Assembly: GCF_018403265.1 (NCBI RefSeq)
Contig: NZ_BOSI01000001.1
Location: forward strand, 1-64,000
Direction: 5' to 3'
Length of the DNA: 64,000 nt
DNA from: Paenibacillus sp. J31TS4
GTDB lineage: Bacteria > Bacillota > Bacilli > Paenibacillales > NBRC-103111
Positions 35,100 through 44,230 of the stretch are shown here, in pieces. Both the position numbers and the translations under genes were made by a program. The notes beneath the pieces are model-generated. The model had not been told where the DNA came from. It made no database searches and was given only the letters and a program-made list of their open reading frames with translations. Within the stretch, counting starts at the first letter, position 1; the number at the start of each line of letters is the position of its first letter.

Positions 35100-35417
35100 C
35101 TCCTAAGGTCAAATGGAACTTCAGGGCATCATACGGCAGGACGGTCCAGAAGGTGTGGGCCTAGTGTCAACGTCAAGACGATTCATCGGGCTCGGGGACT
35201 TGGAAAGATGACGCCCCATAATCGCCACAGCTATAAAAGGTCTCCAACAGAAAGCGAGGGCCCCTTGCGGGGCCCTCTTTCATGGGAGAGGAGAAACCGG
35301 ACGAAGAACTTATGGGGAAACGTAAGCCTTCTCCGCGGTTGTCTTCGACACTTTCATGTCGATACTTTAAGGATGGACAGGGGGCAGGCGAAATATACAT
35401 CGGCTGGCAAAATTTTT
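35100..35417. other. intergenic region with an orphan terminator
   Basis: No gene is supported here. The only strong element is the hairpin at 35256-35277. A short RNA on either strand is possible. No T-box or known riboswitch core was recognised. The frames crossing it lack ribosome sites and run through the hairpin. Confidence 0.4.
35256..35280. terminator. orphan intrinsic terminator
   Basis: GAGGGCCCC (35256-35264) and GGGGCCCTC (35269-35277), TTGC loop, with AAAG before and TTT after. No gene ends just upstream on either strand. Confidence 0.7.
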
Positions 35418-35445
35418 TTGTCGCGTCTGCGAAGTGTGGTACGAT
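35418..35445 (+). promoter_or_regulatory. promoter of rsmD-coaD
   Basis: TTGTCG (35418-35423), 16 bp, TACGAT (35440-35445) preceded by TGG (extended -10). Confidence 0.6.
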
Positions 35446-35483
35446 AGCAACGAAAAGCAAACGATAAGACGGGTGAACACAAG

Positions 35484-36074
35484 ATGAGAGTCATTTCGGG
35501 AGAAGCCGGAGGCCGGCCGCTCAAGGCTGTGCCCGGCATGGGCACAAGGCCGACGACCGACAAAGTGAAAGAGGCCGTCTTCAGCATGATCGGCCCTTAT
35601 TTCGACGGAGGCAAGGCGCTCGACCTGTTCGCGGGTACGGGCGGCCTGGGCATCGAGGCGTTGAGCCGCGGCATGGAGCTCGCGGTTTTCATCGACCGGG
35701 AGAAAAAAAGCATCGACGTCATACGCGACAATCTGAAGGCGACGGGACTCGAGAAGCGGGCGGAGGTCTACCGCAACGACTCGTTCCGCGCCTTGAAGGC
35801 GCTGGCCAAACGGGACATCCGGTTCGATCTGGTGCTCCTCGACCCGCCTTATAAACTGACGGGAATGGACGACGTCCTGCTTCAGCTCGAGGAGCTGGGT
35901 CTCGCGAACCCGGGGGCGGTCGTGCTGATCGAGCATGATGCGGAGCACCGGTACGCGGCCCGCATCGGCTCGTTTGTAGAGCGTCGGCATACCGAATACG
36001 GGGAGATTGCCATCACACTGTACGACTATGCTCCAGCCCCCGGCGACGAGCCGGAAGGGGCGGAGACGCCGTAA
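35484..36074 (+). CDS. rsmD: 16S rRNA (guanine-966-N2)-methyltransferase RsmD
   Basis: A 196-residue class I methyltransferase (MRVISGEAGGRPLKAV). SAM-binding LDLFAGTGGLGIEALSRG and catalytic DPPY are present. It methylates 16S rRNA in the assembling 30S. coaD follows after 27 nt, the conserved Firmicute order. Confidence 0.95.
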   Translation: MRVISGEAGGRPLKAVPGMGTRPTTDKVKEAVFSMIGPYFDGGKALDLFAGTGGLGIEALSRGMELAVFIDREKKSIDVIRDNLKATGLEKRAEVYRNDSFRALKALAKRDIRFDLVLLDPPYKLTGMDDVLLQLEELGLANPGAVVLIEHDAEHRYAARIGSFVERRHTEYGEIAITLYDYAPAPGDEPEGAETP

Positions 36075-36101
36075 GCAGAGCAGCATAGGGAGGGAGAACG
36101 C

Positions 36102-36605
36102 ATGAAGAGCATAAGACGGCATTCGGGGATTGCGGTTTGTCCGGGGAGCTTCGACCCGGTTACCTACGGGCATCTGGACATTATCCAGAGAGCGGCCCAG
36201 GTGTTCGACAAGGTCATTGTGGCGGTTCTGGTCAACGCGAGCAAGACGCCGTTGTTCGATCTGGAGGAGCGCAAGGGACTGCTGCAGCAGGTCACGCAGC
36301 ATCTGCCGAACGTGGAAGTCGACAGCTTCAACGACCTGCTGATCAACTATATGGTGCAGAAGCAGGCCGACGTCATCGTCAAAGGGCTGCGCGCCGTCTC
36401 GGACTTCGAGTACGAGCTGCAGATGGCGGCTCTGAACCGCAAGATGAACGAGGATGTCGAGACGTTCTTCATGATGTCGAGCAGCCAGTATTCGTACCTC
36501 AGCTCCAGCATCGTGAAGCAGATCGCGCAGTTTCACGGGCCGGTCGGCGAGCTCGTGCCGCCGGAGGTGGAGGCGGCGCTCCGCGCCAAATATGGCACCA
36601 GCTAA
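36102..36605 (+). CDS. coaD: phosphopantetheine adenylyltransferase
   Basis: A 167-residue nucleotidyltransferase of CoA synthesis. The [13 protein letters not shown] motif contains the (T/H)xGH nucleotide signature, and [13 protein letters not shown] is the ISSTxxR-like end motif. Its stop overlaps the converging ylbJ stop by 4 nt. With coaBC earlier, two separate loci of the CoA pathway lie in this window. Confidence 0.96.
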   Translation: MKSIRRHSGIAVCPGSFDPVTYGHLDIIQRAAQVFDKVIVAVLVNASKTPLFDLEERKGLLQQVTQHLPNVEVDSFNDLLINYMVQKQADVIVKGLRAVSDFEYELQMAALNRKMNEDVETFFMMSSSQYSYLSSSIVKQIAQFHGPVGELVPPEVEAALRAKYGTS

Positions 36606-37873
36606 CGGGTACGGGGCTTCCGAAGCCGGGCAAGGATAGACAAGCCAGCCGCCAGTAGGACAAACAGGGACGCCAGCACGGCATACAGCCAGAGGGCGAG
36701 CGTCCACAGCTCCGGCGTGCCGGACACGGAGCCGGCAGGAGCCGCGGCGGGCAGGAAGCCGGGCGCCGCGCCGAAGAACAGGCTGCCGAGCGGCTTCCAC
36801 AGCGCGAGCGTGAGTCCGAACGCCAGGGCGGCGTGCAGGACGCGGGCGGCGAGAAAGGGGCCGTAGCGGAGCCCCGCCGAGCGCGCCAGGCTGTAGGCCT
36901 GCGCGTGGACGGACAGGCCGCTCCAGCCGAGCACGGCCCCCGCGAGCGCCGCCTGCAGAGCCGGGCCGCCGGGCGCGCCGCTGGCCGCGTAGGCGCCGAG
37001 GTGCGGCTCGAGCAGCGCGGGCGAAGCGAGCGCGGCGAGCCTCGCGGGCAGCCAGGCGCCGGCGAGCTGCAGGACGACGCGGTTCAGCACCGCGAAGGCG
37101 ATCATGAAGCCGCCTACGGCCATGAGCGCCTGCACGGAGCCCGCCACCGCGTCGCCGAGCAGCTTGCCGAAGGCGCGGCCGTCGTCCCGCTGGGCGGCGC
37201 GCATCGCACGGGCGGCGCGTACCGGCAGGCTTGCCGGGCGTCGGCCCGGAGACCGGCCCGGCGAAGGGGCCTCTCCGGGCCGTGCCGCTTCGCCCGGCGC
37301 GCCTCCGGTCCCGGCATCCGCGGGAGCGCCCGCCCCGTCGGGCCTGAGTCGCAGCGCCAGGCCGGTCAGCATCGCCGCCGTGTAATGAACGACGGCGAGC
37401 AGGAATCCGGTTTGGGCGCTGTGCAGGAACCCGACGCCGACGACGGCGATCAGCAGCATCGGATTGCCGAGATGCGACAGGGCGAGCAGCCGCTCAGCCT
37501 CGCCCTGCCCGAGCAGCCGCTCGCTGCGCAGCTGGGACGTGACCTTGGCCCCCGCGGGATAGCCGGCGGTAAGGCCCATGGCGAGAGCCCAGCCGCCGGC
37601 GCCGGGCAGGCGAAAGACGAGCCGCAGCAGAGGCTCGAGGACCACGCCCAAACCGTGGACCACGCCAAGGCCGATCAAGAGCTCCGACAGGATCAGGAAT
37701 GGCAGCAGGCCGGGAAACACGAGGTCCCACCAGATGCCGAGTCCCTGTAGGGAGGATTGAAACGCCTGATCCGGATATACAATAAGAAAGACGACAAGCA
37801 CCGCGGCCAGCAGGCCGAGCAGAAGCGTAAACAGCCGGCTGTCCGTTTTGCCGGAGGACGGCGAAGAGGCCAT
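36602..37873 (-). CDS. ylbJ: sporulation integral membrane protein YlbJ
   Basis: A 423-residue polytopic membrane protein with about eight helices and the nucleoside-recognition-like Gate domains of YlbJ/SpoVV. SpoVV (YlbJ) carries dipicolinic acid across the outer forespore membrane. The core [23 protein letters not shown] and [10 protein letters not shown] are typical. ATG 37873 is chosen, though no clear ribosome site is visible. A ~60-residue Pro/Gly/Ala/Arg-rich loop (about 155-215) splits the protein and is not normal for the family. The frame extends further without support. Confidence 0.87.
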   Translation of the reverse strand: MASSPSSGKTDSRLFTLLLGLLAAVLVVFLIVYPDQAFQSSLQGLGIWWDLVFPGLLPFLILSELLIGLGVVHGLGVVLEPLLRLVFRLPGAGGWALAMGLTAGYPAGAKVTSQLRSERLLGQGEAERLLALSHLGNPMLLIAVVGVGFLHSAQTGFLLAVVHYTAAMLTGLALRLRPDGAGAPADAGTGGAPGEAARPGEAPSPGRSPGRRPASLPVRAARAMRAAQRDDGRAFGKLLGDAVAGSVQALMAVGGFMIAFAVLNRVVLQLAGAWLPARLAALASPALLEPHLGAYAASGAPGGPALQAALAGAVLGWSGLSVHAQAYSLARSAGLRYGPFLAARVLHAALAFGLTLALWKPLGSLFFGAAPGFLPAAAPAGSVSGTPELWTLALWLYAVLASLFVLLAAGLSILARLRKPRTR

Positions 37874-37977
37874 ACAGCACGTCACCACGCAATCTGGAGA
37901 GAAGTTTGCTAAATGTTTACGCCGGCCCGGATGCAATTAGACCAAGCCGGGCTTGTCTCGGAAGGAGGCATCAGCCT

Positions 37978-39159
37978 TTGGAAAATCATGACGGCGGGCG
38001 GTGGATGGCCGCAGGCAGCGGCCGCAGGGGAGGATCAAGCAAGCGAGGGGACCGGGCCTATTCCCGGTTTTGGCCCGCCGCCGTATGGGGATTTATCCTA
38101 TTTCTTCTTCTCTTTGTGTTTCCGCTGCCCTATTTTATCTTTAAGCCGGGGTCCGCGGAGGTGCTGGGCCCCATGGTGCATACCAAAACGGAAGCGAAGC
38201 CGGTCTCCGGGCAGTTTCTGCTGACGACGGTCGGGGTCAAAAGCGCTAACGCGGCGGGGCTCGTCGCAGCCAAGCTGAAGGGCGAGGAGATCCGCACCAA
38301 GAAAGCCGTGCTCGGGACGGACAGCAACGAGGACGAGTATAACCAGCGGCAGGAGTACAACATGATGTCCTCCCAGAGCAATGCGATTCAGGCCGCGTAC
38401 AAAAAAGCGGGCATTCCTTACACCATCCAGGGGGACGGCGTGCTCGTGCTGCATGTGCAGAAGGGCATGCCGGCCGCACAGGTGCTGCAGGTCGGCGATC
38501 TGATCATCGAGGCGGACGGCCAGACGGTGCGGCAGCCGGGAGACCTCACCTCGCGCCTGAAGGGCAAGCAGGCGGGCGACCGCGTCGCGCTCGCCTTCAA
38601 GCGCAAGGAAGAAACAAAGCGTGCCGAGGTGACGCTCGGCGTGATTCCCTCCCCTTCGCCATCGCCGGGGGCGTCACCGGCGCCGTCGGCCTCCCCTCAG
38701 GGCGGGCCTTCCGTAGGCATCGGCATTACGCTCGGAAGCGTGCAGTCGGTCCAGCCCCATGACGAGTCCAAAAAGGTGACCGTGAGCGCAGGCGATATCG
38801 GAGGCCCTTCCGCAGGCCTTATGTTCTCTTTGGAAATTTACAACCGGCTCGTAGCGGGGGACATTACCAAGGGATACCGGATCGCAGGGACCGGCGAGAT
38901 CGACCCGGAGGGACATGTCGGGGTCATCGGAGGGATCAAATACAAGGTGATGGCGGCGGACCGGGAGAAGGCGGAGATCTTTTTCGCACCGGCGGACTGG
39001 ACCTCCCCGAACGGGCAGACGCTGCCGAACTATTCGGAGGCGGCCGAGCAAGCGCGCAAAATAGGCACGACCATGAAGGTCGTGCCGGTGAAGACGATGC
39101 AGGATGCGCTCGATTATTTGAGCAAGCTGCCGTCCAAGGCGGAGAAGCCGGCCGCCTGA
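37978..39159 (+). CDS. ylbL: YlbL/SepM-family PDZ and Lon-like serine protease
   Basis: A 393-residue membrane-anchored protease. A TTG start has AAGGAGG (37962-37968) 9 nt upstream; the frame opens earlier without support. One TM helix (~residues 33-55), a PDZ domain (~125-215), a Ser/Pro-rich linker (SPSPSPGASPAPSASP) and a Lon-type domain follow. The catalytic dyad is S278 (GGPSAGL) and K323 (45 residues later, as in SepM). In Firmicutes this family cuts pheromones or membrane proteins. It converges on tmcAL, with one base between the stops. Confidence 0.9.
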   Translation: MENHDGGRWMAAGSGRRGGSSKRGDRAYSRFWPAAVWGFILFLLLFVFPLPYFIFKPGSAEVLGPMVHTKTEAKPVSGQFLLTTVGVKSANAAGLVAAKLKGEEIRTKKAVLGTDSNEDEYNQRQEYNMMSSQSNAIQAAYKKAGIPYTIQGDGVLVLHVQKGMPAAQVLQVGDLIIEADGQTVRQPGDLTSRLKGKQAGDRVALAFKRKEETKRAEVTLGVIPSPSPSPGASPAPSASPQGGPSVGIGITLGSVQSVQPHDESKKVTVSAGDIGGPSAGLMFSLEIYNRLVAGDITKGYRIAGTGEIDPEGHVGVIGGIKYKVMAADREKAEIFFAPADWTSPNGQTLPNYSEAAEQARKIGTTMKVVPVKTMQDALDYLSKLPSKAEKPAA

Positions 39160-39160
39160 A

Positions 39161-40393
39161 TCAGTCGGCCCGGACGGGCGGCTGGTAGTAATCCCGGAAC
39201 AGCTCGTCCGGGTGCGGATTCGCATAGCCGAGCGCGTAGACGGCCGTCGCCCGGACGTCGAGCTCGAACAGAGGATCGGCGAACCGCCCAGCCTGCGCGA
39301 TCACCGGGCGGGTGGCGGTACGCTTCATCCGCTTGAGGAGCGCCTGTCCGCGGGAAGTGAAGCCAAGCACCCGCAAGTAGGAGGGGCCTTCCGCCAGTAT
39401 GGGGCGGGCCAGCTGGTCCTTGCGGTGGTTCAGCAGAATGCGCAGCAGCGTCCGCTGGAGCTTGGTACGGGTGTAGCGTTTCGTCTTGAGCGCCGCCAGC
39501 AGCTCCTCAAAGCGGATCGTGCCCGCGGCGGGCTGCAGCCGGGGGAGCGCCTGCAGGATGCGGTGCTCGAGCCCCTCGCGCACCTCCGCGAGGGATTCCA
39601 GCTCCGCGGCGGGGCGGGTGACGAGCTGGTGGAGCAGCGCGGGCACGAACCGGTCCCAGTCGACCGGCCCGCGGCCCGCCGCCAGCTCCTGCGTGAGCAC
39701 CTCGTAGGTCGAGTGCGGCACGTAAGGCCTCAGCGCTTCGAGCCCGTCTTCGCCGAGCATGCGGCGCAGCGCGGTGGCGCTGGCGATGCGGGCGTCGGCC
39801 GCCTCCCGGTCATGGTACCCGGCCTTGTGCCGGGTGACGGTGGCCGGCTCGATCCGGCTGCCGAGCCGCCTCAACGCGAGCAAATAGTGCAGGCCAAGCG
39901 TATTGTTCGGCTCGGCCAGCCGGCGGGCGTCGGCCTCCGGGAGCGTGTCCCCTGCGGCTTCCCCGTAGGCCGCCGGGTACGGCAGCCCCTGCTTCAGCCG
40001 CGCCGCGAGCGCGGTCCGGAACGCCGCGCTTTCGGCGGACAGGCCGTCCGCGAGAGCGGAGAGCCAGGCGAGATCGCCGCTCTCGCTGCCGAAGCATAGA
40101 GCGTCCACGACGCCGGTCCGCTCGAGCGTCGCCACGGCGCCGTAGGCGAACCATTCGGCGGGCTGGCACGCATAGGCGACCGGCAGCTCGAGCACGAGAT
40201 CGGCGCCCATGCGGAGCGCCATCTCGGCCCGGGCCCATTTGCCGACGACAGCCGGCTCGCCCCGCTGGAGGAAATGGCCGCTCATGACGGCGACAGCGGC
40301 TTCCGCGCCGGTCAGCCGCTTCGCCTGCTCGAAGTGGTAGACATGTCCGTTGTGCAGAGGATTGTATTCGACGATCAGTCCGACGGTTCTCAC
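39161..40393 (-). CDS. tmcAL: tRNA(Met) cytidine acetate ligase TmcAL (YlbM)
   Basis: A 410-residue protein. The (H/T)xGH nucleotidyltransferase motif GLIVEYNPLHNGHVYHFEQA and SGHFLQRGEPA match YlbM, which activates acetate to acetylate C34 of elongator tRNA(Met). GTG 40393 (VRTVGLIVEYN) is the likely start; upstream residues are not conserved-looking. The C-terminal KRYTRTKLQRTLLRILL helical motif is intact. Confidence 0.92.
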   Translation of the reverse strand: MRTVGLIVEYNPLHNGHVYHFEQAKRLTGAEAAVAVMSGHFLQRGEPAVVGKWARAEMALRMGADLVLELPVAYACQPAEWFAYGAVATLERTGVVDALCFGSESGDLAWLSALADGLSAESAAFRTALAARLKQGLPYPAAYGEAAGDTLPEADARRLAEPNNTLGLHYLLALRRLGSRIEPATVTRHKAGYHDREAADARIASATALRRMLGEDGLEALRPYVPHSTYEVLTQELAAGRGPVDWDRFVPALLHQLVTRPAAELESLAEVREGLEHRILQALPRLQPAAGTIRFEELLAALKTKRYTRTKLQRTLLRILLNHRKDQLARPILAEGPSYLRVLGFTSRGQALLKRMKRTATRPVIAQAGRFADPLFELDVRATAVYALGYANPHPDELFRDYYQPPVRAD

Positions 40394-40522
40394 GACTTGG
40401 CTCTCGTTCCTTTCGCCAGGCGGACGGCGCGGGTTCCGCCGCTTCCGGAACGGCACGCGCGGCCGCCGAGAGGGCGGCGCCGCCTGTTTTTGCTAGTTTG
40501 ACTATAGCACGTACAGAAAATG

Positions 40523-40551
40523 TTGACAAAACCCTTTTCCTATAGGATAAT
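40523..40551 (+). promoter_or_regulatory. promoter of ylbN-rpmF
   Basis: TTGACA (40523-40528), exact -35 consensus, 17 bp, GATAAT (40546-40551). Strong, as fits a ribosomal protein operon. Confidence 0.85.
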
Positions 40552-40578
40552 TACTTTTGTTTGTTTGGGGTGAATGTG

Positions 40579-41088
40579 ATGCAGTTGCTATGGAAAAAGC
40601 TGGCCAAAGAAAAGACGGTACGCTTGAAGGAAACGCTCGACGTTTCCGGACTGCTCAAAGGACGCACAGACGTCAAAGGCTTCGGCGAACTCGAAGCCGA
40701 TCTGCAGGCAGAGTTGACGTCCGGCGTTGCGGAAGTTACCGGACAATTGACCCTTGACGTACAAATGGTTTGCGCCCGCTGCTTAGGACCTGTTCACGAG
40801 CGGCTCGCCGTTCCGTTCCGCGAGGTGTTCACCGAGCGGGAGGACCTGCTCCCCGAGAAGGAGCGGGAGGATGCCCACATCGTGACCGAAGACGCGGTCG
40901 ACCTGAAGCCTTTCGTGGAAGAAGCGGTCTGGCTCGCCTTGCCGAACATTCCCTTGTGCAAGGAAGATTGCAAGGGCCTGTGCCCGGTATGCGGAACGAA
41001 CCGCAACGAAACGGATTGTGCGTGCAAGCAGGAACGGATTGATCCGCGTCTCGCCGGCTTGGCGGACTTTTTCAAAGATTCGGATTAA
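40579..41088 (+). CDS. ylbN: DUF177 / YceD family protein YlbN
   Basis: A 169-residue YceD/DUF177 protein. ATG 40579 follows GGGGTGA (40567-40573). Zinc-type Cys motifs are CARC (mid) and CxxDCKGLCPVCGTNRN near the end. The gene always precedes rpmF and is linked to 23S rRNA accumulation in plants and bacteria. The exact role is unsettled. Confidence 0.9.
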   Translation: MQLLWKKLAKEKTVRLKETLDVSGLLKGRTDVKGFGELEADLQAELTSGVAEVTGQLTLDVQMVCARCLGPVHERLAVPFREVFTEREDLLPEKEREDAHIVTEDAVDLKPFVEEAVWLALPNIPLCKEDCKGLCPVCGTNRNETDCACKQERIDPRLAGLADFFKDSD

Positions 41089-41154
41089 GACAACCCCGCC
41101 CGCTGCCGCTGCGGCGGCAGAGAGGGCGTTGATTACTGTAAGGAGGTGGGAAGT

Positions 41155-41331
41155 ATGGCAGTACCTCAAAGGAGAACATCCAAAACGCGCCGCGACAAGC
41201 GCCGGACTCACTTTAAGCTGGTTGTGCCGGGCATGGTCAAGTGCGAGCAATGCGGAGAATTGAAGTTGGCTCACCGCGTTTGCAAGGTGTGCGGTTCTTA
41301 CAAAGGAAGAGAGATCATTAAACAATCTTAA
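41155..41331 (+). CDS. rpmF: 50S ribosomal protein L32
   Basis: A 58-residue L32 ([19 protein letters not shown]) with AAGGAGGTGGG directly upstream. The four zinc Cys (CEQC...CKVC) are present, so this is the zinc-containing form. Only 66 nt from ylbN; a terminator follows. Confidence 0.97.
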   Translation: MAVPQRRTSKTRRDKRRTHFKLVVPGMVKCEQCGELKLAHRVCKVCGSYKGREIIKQS

Positions 41332-41345
41332 GCTGCAAAACAAAG

Positions 41346-41381
41346 TAGTGCTTCATCCTGTGGTGAGGTGCTATTTTTTTT
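41346..41381 (+). terminator. terminator after rpmF
   Basis: TAGTGCTTCATC pairs (with G-U) to GGTGAGGTGCTA around a CTGT loop and ends in eight T. Confidence 0.85.
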
Positions 41382-41455
41382 GTCCGTTTTTTCCTCTGGC
41401 GGCAGGCGTTGGCAGCGGACCGACGGTTTGTCTTTCTTTTTTGGCGGGAATTCTA

Positions 41456-41482
41456 TATACTACTTTTAGCACCAGGTAATAA
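41456..41482 (+). promoter_or_regulatory. fapR promoter -10 and FapR operator
   Basis: TATACT (41456-41461) is the -10; the -35 is weak. TTAGCACCAGGTAATAA (41466-41482) agrees with the FapR box TTAGTACCWGGTACTAA at all but two positions and would overlap the start of transcription. FapR would repress its own operon until malonyl-CoA rises. Confidence 0.8.
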
Positions 41483-41504
41483 GAACGGGAAGAGGCGGTG
41501 CTGC

Positions 41505-42098
41505 ATGACCGAACGCATACCAAAACGGCTTCGCCAACAGCAGCTGGTCAAGGAAATCGAGGACAATCCGTTCATTACCGACGAGGAGCTGACCAAGCGG
41601 TTTGGCGTCAGCATCCAGACGATCCGCCTGGACCGTCTGGAGCTCGGAATCCCTGAGCTAAGGGAGCGGATGAAGCAGATGGCGGAGGAGTCCTACGATC
41701 AGGTCCGGTCGCTTCCCCTTCACGAAGTGATCGGGGATATCATCGACCTGCAGCTGGACAAAAGCGGAATCTCCATATTCGAAATCCGGGAGGAGCACGT
41801 CTTCTCCCGCACCAAGATTGCCCGGGGGCATCATATTTTCTCGCAGGCGAATTCGCTTGCCGTAGCCGTCATCAACGACGCGATCGCCTTGACGGCATCG
41901 GCCGACATCCGGTTTATTCGCTCGGTCATGCTCGGGGAGAAATGCGTGGCCAAGTGCTACGTTCGCTCGATCACCAAGGGCAAAGCCAAGGTGGAGGTAT
42001 TCACCTACGTGAACGATGAGATGGTCTTCCAGGGCAACTTCCTCATCTACCATTCCAAGAAAGAGAAAGACCATCGCAGCGAAGGGGGATACGAATAA
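41505..42098 (+). CDS. fapR: transcription factor FapR, regulator of fatty acid synthesis
   Basis: A 197-residue regulator. N-terminal DeoR-like HTH (~1-55; [21 protein letters not shown]) is followed by a hot-dog ligand domain (~75-190) that binds malonyl-CoA. ATG 41505 begins [13 protein letters not shown]; upstream frame is excluded by the operator and -10. It heads fapR-plsX-fabH-fabD-fabG-acpP-fabF. Its stop overlaps the plsX start (TAATG). Confidence 0.95.
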   Translation: MTERIPKRLRQQQLVKEIEDNPFITDEELTKRFGVSIQTIRLDRLELGIPELRERMKQMAEESYDQVRSLPLHEVIGDIIDLQLDKSGISIFEIREEHVFSRTKIARGHHIFSQANSLAVAVINDAIALTASADIRFIRSVMLGEKCVAKCYVRSITKGKAKVEVFTYVNDEMVFQGNFLIYHSKKEKDHRSEGGYE

Positions 42099-43096
42099 TG
42101 CGAATCGCGATAGACGCCATGGGCGGCGATCATGCGCCGGACGCCGTCGTGGCGGGTGCGCTGCAGGCGGCAGCCGAGTGGCCGGACACCGAGCTGATCC
42201 TGGTCGGGCACACCGATCGGCTGCAGCCGCTGCTGGCCCAGTGTCCGCCTAACGTGCGCCTGCACCATGCGGAGGAAGTGATCGAAGCGGAGGACGAGCC
42301 GGCCAAGGCTGTCCGACGCAAGAAGAACGCCTCCATGGTCGTAGCCGGCCAGCTGGTGCGGGCCAAGGAAGCAGACGCGATGATCTCGGCCGGCAACACC
42401 GGTGCGCTGATGGCGACCGGACTGCTCATCGTCGGCCGCATTCGGGGCATCGAGCGCCCGGCGCTCGCTCCGATGATTCCCTCGATGGACGGCAGCGGGG
42501 CGCTCGCGCTCGATCTCGGCGCCAACATGGACGCGAAGCCGGAGCATCTGCTCCAGTATGCGATCATGGGGAGCGTCTACCGGAGCAAGGTGCATGGCAT
42601 CGAGAAACCGCGCGTCGGCCTGCTGAACGTCGGTACCGAGCCCGGCAAGGGCAACGAGCTGACCAAAGCGGCGTATCCGCTTCTTCAGGAAGCGCCGATT
42701 CATTTCATCGGCAACGTGGAGGCGCGGGACGTCCTGTCCGGAACGTGCGACGTGCTCGTTTGCGATGGCTTCGTTGGCAACATTCTCCTCAAATCGCTCG
42801 AGGGAACGGCGGGGGCGATCTTCTCGGCGCTCAAAACGGAGTTCACGCGCTCCCTGTCCACGAAGCTGGCGGCGGCCGTGCTCAAGCCGGGCCTCAGCCA
42901 ATTCAAGAAAAAGCTGGATTACACGGAACACGGGGGAGCGCCGCTCCTCGGCATCGATGGGCTCGTCCTGAAGAGCCACGGCTCCTCGGACGTCCACGCC
43001 TTCAAGAATGCAGTCCGGCAGGCAAGAACGGCCGTACAGAACGGATTGGTCGAGGCCATCTCCTCGGAAATTAGAGTGGGAAGTGAACTGACATGA
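42098..43096 (+). CDS. plsX: phosphate acyltransferase PlsX
   Basis: A 332-residue enzyme making acyl-phosphate from acyl-ACP for phospholipid synthesis ([18 protein letters not shown]). AGNTGALMA and [14 protein letters not shown] are family motifs. It is coupled to both fapR (overlap) and fabH (ATGA overlap). It also links to the YloV/DegV fatty acid kinase path upstream, since both feed acyl-phosphate to PlsY. Confidence 0.96.
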   Translation: MRIAIDAMGGDHAPDAVVAGALQAAAEWPDTELILVGHTDRLQPLLAQCPPNVRLHHAEEVIEAEDEPAKAVRRKKNASMVVAGQLVRAKEADAMISAGNTGALMATGLLIVGRIRGIERPALAPMIPSMDGSGALALDLGANMDAKPEHLLQYAIMGSVYRSKVHGIEKPRVGLLNVGTEPGKGNELTKAAYPLLQEAPIHFIGNVEARDVLSGTCDVLVCDGFVGNILLKSLEGTAGAIFSALKTEFTRSLSTKLAAAVLKPGLSQFKKKLDYTEHGGAPLLGIDGLVLKSHGSSDVHAFKNAVRQARTAVQNGLVEAISSEIRVGSELT

Positions 43097-44079
43097 TAGG
43101 AATTCCGGTAGGAATATTGGGAACGGGCAAATATGTGCCCGAGCGCGTGCTGACCAACCACGACCTTGAGCAGATGGTGGATACGAACGACGAATGGATC
43201 CGGACCCGGACGGGAATGAGCGAGCGCCGCATCGTGTCGCCCGAGCAGGCTTCCTCGGATTTGGCCTACGAGGCGTCCAAAATTGCGCTGGAGAAGGCCG
43301 GCATTACGGCCGATCAGCTTGACCTGATCGTCGTGGCGACCATTACGCCGGATATGGCATTCCCGTCGACGTCCTGCATCCTGCAGGAGAAGCTCGGCGC
43401 CCGCCGCGCGGCCGCCTTCGATCTGTCCGCCGCCTGCTCCGGGTTTATCTACGGCCTTGCCAACGCGGCGAATTTTATCGCAACCGGGACTTATAAATAT
43501 GCATTGGTAGTAGGGGCCGAATGCCTCTCCAAAATTACCGATTATACCGATCGCAACACTTGTATCTTGTTCGGAGACGGCGCTGGAGCCGTCGTCCTCG
43601 GCGCCGTTCCGGAGGGACGCGGCTTCCGCTCGTTCGAGCTCGGGGCCGACGGCTCGGGCGGCGAGCTGCTCAAGATCGAGGGCGGCGGCTCCCGTCTGCC
43701 GTCGAGTCAGCAGAGCCTTGAGGAGAAGCGGCATTACATCCAAATGGCCGGCAGCGAAGTGTTCAAATTCGCCGTCCGCATTATGGGCTCGGCCGCGGAG
43801 GAAGCGCTGCGCAAGGCGGGGATCGAGAAGAGCGAGATCGACCTGCTCGTGCCGCATCAGGCGAACATCCGGATTATCCAGGCGTCGCTGAACCGGCTGG
43901 AGCTGCCGGAGGATAAGTGCATGATCAACCTCGACAAATACGGCAACGTATCGGCGGCGTCGATTCCGATCGCCCTGGCGGAGGCGGACGAGCAGGGGCG
44001 GCTCCAGGAAGGCGACTGCGTCGTGCTGGTCGGCTTCGGCGGCGGCCTCACCTGGGGAGCCTCGGTTCTCATCTGGTAA
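43093..44079 (+). CDS. fabH: beta-ketoacyl-ACP synthase III
   Basis: A 328-residue condensing enzyme starting fatty acid chains from acyl-CoA and malonyl-ACP. The catalytic triad is intact: C115 (SAACSGF), H255 (PHQANIR), N285 (YGNVSAAS). It overlaps plsX by 4 nt. Paenibacilli need this enzyme to use branched-chain primers. Confidence 0.96.
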   Translation: MIGIPVGILGTGKYVPERVLTNHDLEQMVDTNDEWIRTRTGMSERRIVSPEQASSDLAYEASKIALEKAGITADQLDLIVVATITPDMAFPSTSCILQEKLGARRAAAFDLSAACSGFIYGLANAANFIATGTYKYALVVGAECLSKITDYTDRNTCILFGDGAGAVVLGAVPEGRGFRSFELGADGSGGELLKIEGGGSRLPSSQQSLEEKRHYIQMAGSEVFKFAVRIMGSAAEEALRKAGIEKSEIDLLVPHQANIRIIQASLNRLELPEDKCMINLDKYGNVSAASIPIALAEADEQGRLQEGDCVVLVGFGGGLTWGASVLIW

Positions 44080-44230
44080 TCGAAATTCGTCAGGTTAATT
44101 CAATGAGCGGGGCCCGGCAGGCCCTCTTGGCGGACGTTCCGTCCCGCGCAGGAGGGGGCCGCGAGGCCGTCCCGCCGCCCGGCCGGCGTTCCGGCCGAGG
44201 CACGATAAACGCATAGCAAGGAGAGAGACA

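Noticed and set aside
34983-35447. Plus-strand open frame across the YmaF start and the orphan terminator
   Set aside because: It overlaps ymaF in antisense, runs through a strong terminator and lacks a ribosome site.
35100-35483. T-box or other known riboswitch before rsmD
   Set aside because: No T-box core (AGGGTGGNACCGCG) or other familiar motif is seen.
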